The notes beneath the pieces are model-generated. The model was not told where the DNA came from and searched no databases. It saw only the letters and a list, made by a program, of their open reading frames with translations. From Polynucleobacter sp. 30F-ANTBAC (GTDB lineage: Bacteria; Pseudomonadota; Gammaproteobacteria; Burkholderiales; Burkholderiaceae), in assembly GCF_018882385.1 (NCBI RefSeq), contig NZ_JACVON010000001.1, positions 480,942-544,941 of the forward strand: DNA of 64,000 bases. Reading direction: 5' to 3'. Position numbers and translations under genes: made by a program. Below, one piece after another: positions 57,826-64,000 of the stretch (position 1 is its first letter; the number at the start of each line of letters is the position of its first letter).

Positions 57826-57972
57826 CTATTTAGTTGATCGCTGGCTTCGGCAGCGGTCGGAGCAGTATTTCACTTCTGCCCAGACTTTCTCCCACTTTTT
57901 TCGCCAAGTAAATGGTCGCTGGCAAACGTCACAGACTTTGGTTGGTAAATCTGACTTTTTGCGCATCCCCAT
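57826..57972 (-). CDS. DUF2256 zinc-ribbon-like protein
   Basis: This 48-residue protein has two cysteine pairs, Cys14/Cys17 (VCDVC) and Cys37/Cys41 (YCSDRC), separated by [13 protein letters not shown]. This is the DUF2256 pattern and suggests a small zinc-binding fold. Function unknown. An ATG at 57966 is an alternative. It precedes the TIGR03643 gene by nine bases, a pairing seen in other proteobacteria. Confidence 0.85.
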   Translation of the reverse strand: MGMRKKSDLPTKVCDVCQRPFTWRKKWEKVWAEVKYCSDRCRSQRSTK

Positions 57973-57987
57973 GGATTTGACCTCAGA

Positions 57988-59250
57988 TTACAAGAATTGA
58001 AAAGCTAAAATAGCAATCAAGGTCGGCGGCAATGCAGCTAAGAATAAATAGAGTGCCGAAACACTGGCATCCGGGAAATGCTCTCTCAAAATTGCCATAC
58101 CGGCTGGATTAGGTGCATTGGCAATGACGGTTAAACCGCCACCCGTCAGAGCACCTGCTACCAAAGCATATTTGAACTCCTCACTAGTACCCTGTACCAA
58201 TGAGCCCAAGTAAGTTAATGCAGCATTATCCGTCACTGCCGTCAAAGCAGTTGCTCCGAAGTACACCCAGGTTGCACTCATCCCCTCAAGAACAGGCTGC
58301 AACCACCATTGTTGTAATCCACCTAAAACCACAAGGCCAGCCAAGAAGAACGCCACCATCAATGACTCTTTTAAAAGCAATGGATTTTGATACCTAGAAT
58401 AGGCTGTTGTGTAGCCCATAAAAAACAACAACAAGCTGATGAACACCACCGGGTGGTGTGCAAAGATAACAACGCCACTTAAAAATAGTAAGTGAATCAC
58501 CTGAACATAAGCTGGCATTTGTTTGTCAGCCTTTTTAAGGCTGAAGGTCGGGATATCTTTATGAAGCAATAGAGTTCCTAAGGCTGCATTAGAAAAAACA
58601 GCAACGATCGCTTTTGAACCCAACAAATTAAACACCGTCAAACTATCCCACCCCCAAGCTTGAGCGACCATCAAAATGGGTGGCGCAGCAAAACTTGTTA
58701 ATGCACCGCCAATAGAAATATTCACAAATAAAATGCCAATCGTCCAGTACATCACTTTGACGTTTTTAGTAGTAGCAAAAACTTTGTCTTTTAAAAGCAA
58801 AGCAGCTAAGGTCATTGCAGCAGGCTCAGTAATAAATGAACCCAAAAGCGGAACAAGGCTTAGCGTAATAAAGTAATTAACAATGTGATGAGGTAATCGA
58901 AATAATTTACTGACTGACACAGTTGTGTAGTGAACTAATGTTTCAGCAAAAACTAAAACTGGTTTGCTAGCTGCCACAACCATGATGGCAAATACGAATA
59001 AAGGCTCTGTATAGTTGCGACCTTCCAAATACTCCACTGAAGCGGAGCCACCCACCATAAATGCGATCGATAAAACCAGAATCAACGCCCAGAATCCAAA
59101 TACCGCCTCCACTTCACCCAACAAATGAAAGAGACCAGCATGGTTAGGATGCTTATGTGCCAGATTTTGAAAAATGGACGTCGAGAAGGTATGGACTACC
59201 GCAATAGCAAATAGGATCGACGCAATTAATTGAATGGTACTTGGATTCAT
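57988..59250 (-). CDS. Putative Na+/H+ antiporter (Na_H_antiport_3 family)
   Basis: Membrane protein of 420 residues with about 11 helices, resembling the putative sodium/proton antiporter family PF07399. Conserved parts include GSFITEPAAMTLAALLL and TAVTDNAALTYLGSLVQG, where acidic residues lie in helices. Transport of sodium has been assumed for the family rather than widely shown. The DUF2256 gene follows 15 bases after the stop. Confidence 0.82.
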   Translation of the reverse strand: MNPSTIQLIASILFAIAVVHTFSTSIFQNLAHKHPNHAGLFHLLGEVEAVFGFWALILVLSIAFMVGGSASVEYLEGRNYTEPLFVFAIMVVAASKPVLVFAETLVHYTTVSVSKLFRLPHHIVNYFITLSLVPLLGSFITEPAAMTLAALLLKDKVFATTKNVKVMYWTIGILFVNISIGGALTSFAAPPILMVAQAWGWDSLTVFNLLGSKAIVAVFSNAALGTLLLHKDIPTFSLKKADKQMPAYVQVIHLLFLSGVVIFAHHPVVFISLLLFFMGYTTAYSRYQNPLLLKESLMVAFFLAGLVVLGGLQQWWLQPVLEGMSATWVYFGATALTAVTDNAALTYLGSLVQGTSEEFKYALVAGALTGGGLTVIANAPNPAGMAILREHFPDASVSALYLFLAALPPTLIAILAFQFL

Positions 59251-59355
59251 GCCTGGTCTTTATATAGTAATCAATGACGTTATTTTGGAATGACCTGGCT
59301 GCTGCGATACAACCATAATCTCAACTCATTCTACTTGAAGAATATCTAAAAACTC

Positions 59356-59949
59356 TTAGTGCCGTTGCTTTTTGGAGGGTTTTTGAGATGCTTCTTGACC
59401 ATGACCCCAATGAGTCACCCAGTTATCAGAGTAACGTTTGGATGCATACACAGATTTAAGAATAATGATATTTTCAGCATTACGAACTTCTGCTGACTTA
59501 GTGAAGTTGTAACTACCGGTAATGACAATATCATCATCGATCAGCATCACTTTGTTATGTTGAATCGCATGCTTACCATCTTCACGCACCTCAATACCAG
59601 CAGCAATTAACTGATTAACTGCATCCCCATTATTACTGGCACTTTTCTCATCTTGAAGTAACTGTACTTTGACCCCGCGGCGATGAGCTCTAACGAGAGC
59701 ATCACTCAAAGGCATCGCTGTAAAACCATAAGCCATCACTTTAATAGTTTTTTTTGATGCATCGATCTGCTTGATTAAGCCACCAGCACCACCTGCTGGT
59801 GGTGTGAAATAAATTGCCAGAATTTCTGCTGGCTGTGGTTCTGCTTGTACGCTATGCCACCAAGAAATACTTAATAAAACTGATAGGCTTAAAACGGCTA
59901 TTAATCTTTGACGAGTTTTAACGGAAATAGAGTTGATCTTATATGTCAT
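59356..59949 (-). CDS. Exported phospholipase D-family protein (single HKD motif)
   Basis: Protein of 197 residues with a signal peptide (about 14-36) and one HKD motif: His131, Lys133 and Asp138 in QHNKVMLIDD, followed by GSYNFTKSAEVRNAEN. Single-HKD PLD proteins of this size are usually dimeric nucleases such as Nuc, so periplasmic DNA or RNA degradation is the best guess; a lipase is possible. No mobilisation genes are nearby. Confidence 0.88.
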   Translation of the reverse strand: MTYKINSISVKTRQRLIAVLSLSVLLSISWWHSVQAEPQPAEILAIYFTPPAGGAGGLIKQIDASKKTIKVMAYGFTAMPLSDALVRAHRRGVKVQLLQDEKSASNNGDAVNQLIAAGIEVREDGKHAIQHNKVMLIDDDIVITGSYNFTKSAEVRNAENIIILKSVYASKRYSDNWVTHWGHGQEASQKPSKKQRH

Positions 59950-60104
59950 TAAAGAGTCCTAGCTGCTCAAAAAACTGAGAGCGTAATTTAAATTAATTCG
60001 ATGAAAAGATAAATATAGTACTTTTTTACTTTTTCTTTAATTTATATATGGGAAGCTGAAATTGGCATGCTTATTTTGAATACTCGTTCGGCGTATTGAG
60101 GCAT

Positions 60105-60134
60105 AAAAAAACCCAGCTCAATGAGCTGGGTTTT
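60105..60134. terminator. Bidirectional terminator after the MHS transporter
   Basis: AAAACCCAGCTC (60108-60119) pairs with GAGCTGGGTTTT (60123-60134), loop AAT. On the minus strand a run of seven T residues completes the signal. Confidence 0.85.
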
Positions 60135-60158
60135 CATCAACAGATAACTAAAAGTTAA

Positions 60159-61826
60159 TTAGTCATTTGCATAGATATCAACATCTTTAGTTTCACGGAC
60201 AAACAACATACCGATCACAAAAGTCATTGCTGCGATAGCGATTGGGTACCATAAACCGTAGTAGATGTTACCGTTTTGCGCAACCAAAGCGAATGAAATA
60301 GTTGGCAATAAACCACCGAACCAACCGTTACCAATATGGTAAGGTAAAGACATTGATGTGTAACGAATACGAGTTGGGAACATCTCAACAAGCATTGCTG
60401 CGATAGGACCATAAACCATCGTTACATAAATCACCAACACTACCAACAACGCAAAAACCGCTACAAGGTTAACTTCAGCAGGGTTTGCTTTTGCTGGATA
60501 ACCGGCTGCATTTAATGCCTCACGAACATCCTTGTTGAAAGCAGCGCTTTTTGCTTTTGCCTCATCAGCAGATAAGCCTTTTGATGTATAGCCTTCAATG
60601 ACTTTATCACCAATCTTAACAACCGCAACTGATCCTGCAGCAGCAGGGATTGTTGAGTAGCTTGCTGAGTTTGAAGCCATCACTTGCTTAGCGATATCGC
60701 ATGAGCTTGTGAACTTAGCTGTACCTGTTGGGTTAAATTGGAATGTACATTCTGCTTCATCAACAGTAACTGTCGCTGGAGAATTTTTCATTGCCAATTC
60801 CAACGCTGGGTTAGCGAAGTGTGTCAAAGCATTAAAAATTGAAACAGGCGTATTTGGGATATAAGTAATGATGGCGAGTAACAAACCTGCCATGATGATT
60901 ACTTTACGACCAATTCTGTCTGACAATGCGCCAAACACGATGAAGAATGGTGTGCCAACTACCAATGAAGCAGCAATTAACAAGTTAGCTGTCTTAGCAT
61001 CCACTTTCAATACTTGTGTCAAATAGAACAAAGCATAGAACTGACCGGTATACCAAACAACAGCTTGACCAGCTACCAAACCAAAAAGAGCCAAGATAAC
61101 AATCTTTAAGTTTTTCCATTGACCGAATGATTCTGTCAAAGGTGCTTTTGAAAGCTTGTTCTCTTCTTTCATTTTCTTGAAAGCTGGTGACTCATTCATT
61201 GACAAACGAATGTAGACAGAAACAGCCAACAATAAAATTGATAAGAGGAACGGAACGCGCCAGCCCCAAACTTCAAAATTTGGTCCTGTTAATTCACGTG
61301 TGAACAAAATAACCAATAAAGACAAGAATAGACCCAATGTTGCAGTAGTCTGAATCCAAGCAGTGTAAGCACCACGACGGCCGTGAGGAGCATGCTCAGC
61401 AACATAAGTTGCAGCACCACCGTACTCACCACCCAGAGCTAAACCTTGCAACATGCGCAAGATAATTAGGATTACTGGAGCAGCAACACCAATCGTTGCA
61501 TAAGTAGGCAAGATACCTACAATAAATGTCGCACCACCCATAATAAGAATTGTTACTAGGAAGGTGTATTTACGACCAATCAAGTCACCTAAGCGACCAA
61601 ACACCAAGGCACCAAACGGACGCACAATAAAGCCGGCCGCAAAAGCTAAGAGCGCGAAAATAAATGCAGAGCCTGCATCTAATCCTGAGAAGAACTGCTT
61701 AGCAATAATTGCTGCCAATGAGCCATACAAATAAAAGTCATACCATTCAAATACCGTTCCAAGTGAAGATGCAAAAATAACCTTGCGCTCTTCAGCTGTC
61801 ATCGGTGCGGCTTTAGTTGTTGCCAT
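60159..61826 (-). CDS. MFS transporter of the metabolite:H+ symporter (MHS) family with periplasmic insert
   Basis: Symporter of 555 residues, about 120 longer than ProP or KgtP. The MHS signatures GTVFEWYDFYLYG, GRLGDLIGRK and GLALGGEYGGAATYVAEHAP are clear. Residues 325-450, between helices 9 and 10, form an extra periplasmic domain with Cys360 and Cys376, which could form a disulfide. Substrate is unknown but organic acids or betaines are typical. An AGGAGT ribosome site precedes the ATG. Confidence 0.9.
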   Translation of the reverse strand: MATTKAAPMTAEERKVIFASSLGTVFEWYDFYLYGSLAAIIAKQFFSGLDAGSAFIFALLAFAAGFIVRPFGALVFGRLGDLIGRKYTFLVTILIMGGATFIVGILPTYATIGVAAPVILIILRMLQGLALGGEYGGAATYVAEHAPHGRRGAYTAWIQTTATLGLFLSLLVILFTRELTGPNFEVWGWRVPFLLSILLLAVSVYIRLSMNESPAFKKMKEENKLSKAPLTESFGQWKNLKIVILALFGLVAGQAVVWYTGQFYALFYLTQVLKVDAKTANLLIAASLVVGTPFFIVFGALSDRIGRKVIIMAGLLLAIITYIPNTPVSIFNALTHFANPALELAMKNSPATVTVDEAECTFQFNPTGTAKFTSSCDIAKQVMASNSASYSTIPAAAGSVAVVKIGDKVIEGYTSKGLSADEAKAKSAAFNKDVREALNAAGYPAKANPAEVNLVAVFALLVVLVIYVTMVYGPIAAMLVEMFPTRIRYTSMSLPYHIGNGWFGGLLPTISFALVAQNGNIYYGLWYPIAIAAMTFVIGMLFVRETKDVDIYAND

Positions 61827-62070
61827 GATGAACTCCTGTAAAAAATATTAAAAGTAACTACGGTGCCTATTATGTTCAAAATTTCTCTGAAATTTCTTAC
61901 AAAGTATATTTTTTCAGGGTAAATACTTATAAATTAAGCGAATTATTTACATTTATCACTTCAGAAAGTGTTCTCAAAATAACAACCGATAATGAATGCC
62001 TCATAATTGGCCTTGAAATAGATTCTTCTGGTTAAAATACAAAGCCTCTTAATGTGAAAGACATTACAAC

Positions 62071-62289
62071 ATGATCATTTTTTTTGGAATACTAGCAATT
62101 GTTCTACCAATTGCTGCCGGTGTTCTTGTCTGGAAACGCTTTGATCAGATTTTTCTCAAAACAGCTGACACCAATAGCAACGACCACCTCCCCATCTATT
62201 TGAAGAAATTAGCTGCAGTTTCTATAACAACAGCCTTCTTGCTATTCTTTTGCTTCCAAATACTATTTATTGTTAGCGGCCAATCATGA
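62071..62289 (+). CDS. Orphan small membrane protein, first of three
   Basis: I do not recognise this 72-residue protein. Two membrane helices (1-22 and 46-70) flank a polar segment (KRFDQIFLKTADTNSNDHLPIYLKKL). The ATGA overlap with the next gene indicates coupled expression. No strong ribosome site is visible. A weak -10-like TAAAAT lies at about 62034-62039. Confidence 0.65.
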   Translation: MIIFFGILAIVLPIAAGVLVWKRFDQIFLKTADTNSNDHLPIYLKKLAAVSITTAFLLFFCFQILFIVSGQS

Positions 62290-62639
62290 TTTTCATCAAA
62301 AAACTTCTACCTAACTTGTTGGTCTTATCAAGCATCATGATGATGTTTATTTTTGCCCAAGCAACCAACAATCAAGACATACAAAATATTTTTCGTCTAA
62401 TTGACGACCTGGCAACCAATTTAATTTTGGTGATCATCGCTATCACCTTCGGGCTTTTTGTTAAACAGTATATTTACGTTCTGGCAGGGTTGGTTGGGGC
62501 AATGGCTCTTGTGTTTTTTATACCCGCTATCAACAACCTTCTCAACCTTAGCCCAGAATATGTTTTAGCATGCGGCTTGGTATGCTTGGGTTTTTCTGCA
62601 GTTTCAAATATCTATGCCAACTATAGAAATTTCAATTAA
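62286..62639 (+). CDS. Orphan membrane protein, second of three
   Basis: Unrecognised 117-residue membrane protein with about four hydrophobic segments (7-25, 42-60, 63-80 and 88-107). It overlaps the preceding gene by four bases. No catalytic or metal motif is seen. Possibly a partner of the preceding small protein. Confidence 0.65.
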   Translation: MIFIKKLLPNLLVLSSIMMMFIFAQATNNQDIQNIFRLIDDLATNLILVIIAITFGLFVKQYIYVLAGLVGAMALVFFIPAINNLLNLSPEYVLACGLVCLGFSAVSNIYANYRNFN

Positions 62640-62683
62640 TTCACTTTTTATTTACAACAAACGTTCTTGAGGGAGTAAGGAAA

Positions 62684-62875
62684 ATGAGCAATCGCGCAAT
62701 CGCAATCACGGTTTTAATTTTAATCATCGCCACTGGTTATTTGCTAGTTAAAGGGGATGGCGACATTGATATGGGCGGCGAGAAGCATGGTGCCGAAGCG
62801 CTTCATGTTGATGAGAAAAAGCCTGCAGAAACAACTGCACCTGCAGCACCAACCGCTGAACCAGCTAAGAAATAA
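62684..62875 (+). CDS. Orphan membrane-anchored small protein, third of three
   Basis: Unrecognised 63-residue protein with one N-terminal helix (AIAITVLILIIATGYLLV) and a hydrophilic tail, first rich in Asp, Gly, Glu and His (GDGDIDMGGEKHGAEALH), then Lys/Ala/Pro-rich (PAETTAPAAPTAEPAKK). A good AAGG ribosome site precedes the ATG. It is 44 bases after the second gene and is closed by a terminator. Confidence 0.65.
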   Translation: MSNRAIAITVLILIIATGYLLVKGDGDIDMGGEKHGAEALHVDEKKPAETTAPAAPTAEPAKK

Positions 62876-62898
62876 GACTTAAAGCTTCAGTCATAAAG

Positions 62899-62936
62899 AA
62901 AAGCCCCTGGTGGATTAAATCTACTAGGGGCTTTTT
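62899..62936 (+). terminator. Terminator after the small membrane gene trio
   Basis: AAAAGCCCCT (62899-62908) pairs with AGGGGCTTTT (62926-62935), with further inner pairing in the loop. Confidence 0.85.
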
Positions 62937-62996
62937 AATTTCTGACTCATGCATCAACTTTTAAAAACCGTAGTTATAAAGCTGCTGCAGAGATTG

Positions 62997-63084
62997 TGGT
63001 GCCCGAGGCCGGAATCGAACCGGCACGGCTGTTTAAGCCGAGGGATTTTAAATCCCTTACGTCTACCTATTTCGTCACTCGGGC
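62997..63084 (-). tRNA. tRNA-Leu (anticodon TAA)
   Basis: Class II tRNA of 88 bases on the minus strand: acceptor GCCCGAG/CTCGGGC, anticodon stem AGGGA/TCCCT with loop TTTAAAA (anticodon TAA), long variable arm (CGGCTTAAACAGCCG), T-arm CCGGTTCGATTCCGG and encoded CCA. Confidence 0.97.
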
Positions 63085-63223
63085 AGTAGAACATTCAACA
63101 TTGTAGTCGCAAATAGTTGTATTTCTTATTTCTAACTCACAACTAAATAACTTCAAATTTACTTACTAACTATGACTAATCATTAAGTTAATTTGTAACG
63201 AAGTCAGCATTTTACATATAAAA

Positions 63224-63254
63224 AAACAAACCCCACAAAAAGTGGGGTTTGTTT
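63224..63254. terminator. Terminator after the TRAP permease
   Basis: AAACAAACCCCAC (63224-63236) pairs with GTGGGGTTTGTTT (63242-63254), loop A5. On the minus strand T residues follow. Confidence 0.85.
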
Positions 63255-63275
63255 GTTGTTTTTGAGGTACTTAAA

Positions 63276-64000
63276 TTACTTGTAAAGGACCCCTGGCAAC
63301 CACATACCAATAGCTGGGAACGCATACAAGATAACCAAGGCAAACACCTGAATAGCCATAAACGGCATCATTCCGGCAAAGATCTGATTGAGTGTCACGT
63401 GTGGCGGCGAAACGCCTTTGAGGTAGAACGCAGCCATCGCGACAGGCGGTGATAAGAAGGCTGTTTGCAAGTTCAATGCGACCAATAAACCGAAGAATAG
63501 TGGATCAACGTTGTAGTGTGCTAACAAAGGAATAAAGATTGGCATAAAGATCACAATGATCTCAGTCCACTCTAGAGGCCAGCCCAATAAGAAAATAATA
63601 ACTTGAGATAGCACTAGGAACTGGAATGTTGTTAGGCCAAGACCTAGAACCCACTGTTCGATTAACTGCTGACCACCCAACAATGCAAACGCTGCCGAGA
63701 AGATTGATGAACCAACAAACAACCAGCAAACCATGGCGCTTGTCTTAGCCGTTAAGAAGACTGATTCACGCACGACGTCCATATTGAGTTGTTTGTAAGC
63801 CCAAGCCAGTATGAAACCACCCAAAGAGCCTACCGCGGCGGCTTCAGTCGGCGTTGCTAAGCCGAACACAATCGTTCCCAATACAAACAAGATCAAAATT
63901 GCTAATGGGAAGAATGAGCCCAATAACATCTTGAAAATCTCAAGGCGAGCCATTGTGAGCGTGTAGTAAAAGACCGCGCCAATTGCCAAACCAATACCCA
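63276..64000 (-). CDS. TRAP transporter large permease subunit (DctM), 5' end outside window
   Basis: C-terminal part (about 241 residues) of a DctM-type permease that imports organic acids with a periplasmic binding protein. The frame is open to the window edge, so the true start lies beyond 64000. Membrane helices and the conserved GLATPTEAAAVGSLGG (about residue 55 of the visible part) and EWTEIIVIFMPIFIPLL identify the family. Small permease and binding-protein genes are expected upstream, outside the window. Confidence 0.93.
   Translation of the reverse strand, partial: GIGLAIGAVFYYTLTMARLEIFKMLLGSFFPLAILILFVLGTIVFGLATPTEAAAVGSLGGFILAWAYKQLNMDVVRESVFLTAKTSAMVCWLFVGSSIFSAAFALLGGQQLIEQWVLGLGLTTFQFLVLSQVIIFLLGWPLEWTEIIVIFMPIFIPLLAHYNVDPLFFGLLVALNLQTAFLSPPVAMAAFYLKGVSPPHVTLNQIFAGMMPFMAIQVFALVILYAFPAIGMWLPGVLYK

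Noticed and set aside
57749..58000. Plus-strand reading frame across the DUF2256 gene
   Set aside because: The minus strand encodes a clear DUF2256 protein here with conserved cysteines; the plus-strand product is not recognisable.

Overview
The window reads as an ordinary, gene-dense stretch of a betaproteobacterial chromosome, most consistent with Polynucleobacter or a close freshwater relative in the Burkholderiaceae. That assignment is an inference from protein character and gene order: rpsF-priB-rpsR-rplI-dnaB, rimP-nusA-infB-rbfA-truB, and a ccoNOQPG cbb3 oxidase set under an Fnr-type regulator. There are no insertion sequences, prophages, CRISPR arrays, rRNA genes or obvious islands. 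I could support about 62 protein genes, three tRNAs (His GTG, Ser GGA, Leu TAA), a dozen hairpin terminators and several regulatory sites.

Layout. 1-3 kb: a PrxQ-type peroxiredoxin, a PIN-PhoH ATPase and an NlpC/P60 lipoprotein. 3-6 kb: replication/ribosomal operon. 6-9 kb: asparaginase and lexA, divergent across one LexA box, then a lipid A acyltransferase, an AT-rich orphan gene and tRNA-His. 9-12 kb: dusA, a zinc alcohol dehydrogenase and an RluA-family synthase. 12-20 kb: typA and the rimP-nusA-infB-rbfA-truB operon, whose leader looks like a transcription attenuator. 20-23 kb: rluB and scpB. 23-33 kb: cbb3 oxidase structural and assembly genes with fnr; TTGA-N6-TCAA Fnr boxes sit at the key promoters. 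33-35 kb: a Fur-controlled ferric iron binding protein head to head with a patatin-like lipase. 35-41.5 kb: a second NlpC/P60 protein and yejABEF. 41.5-45 kb: fabI, tRNA-Ser, fpr, cytochrome c552 and an MFS transporter. 45-54 kb: an FAD dehydrogenase, DUF1415, a sodium:solute symporter, acs, class I fumarase and murI. 54-56 kb: tonB-exbB-exbD. 56-64 kb: mostly transporters, with small conserved unknowns (DUF2256, TIGR03643), a secreted PLD-family protein, three orphan small membrane proteins, tRNA-Leu and a TRAP permease cut by the window edge.

How it fits together. The cell respires at low oxygen through a cbb3 oxidase switched on by Fnr, takes up small organic acids (acs, symporters, TRAP), peptides (Yej) and ferric iron, and has an SOS response. 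I found no convincing undescribed multi-gene system. The best leads are regulatory: a likely leaderless lexA with its operator touching the start codon, the rimP leader attenuator, a Fur box inside the 5' coding part of a divergent gene, and the Fnr promoter architecture. Two orphan membrane gene groups (24947-25389 and 62071-62875) are the best protein-level unknowns.
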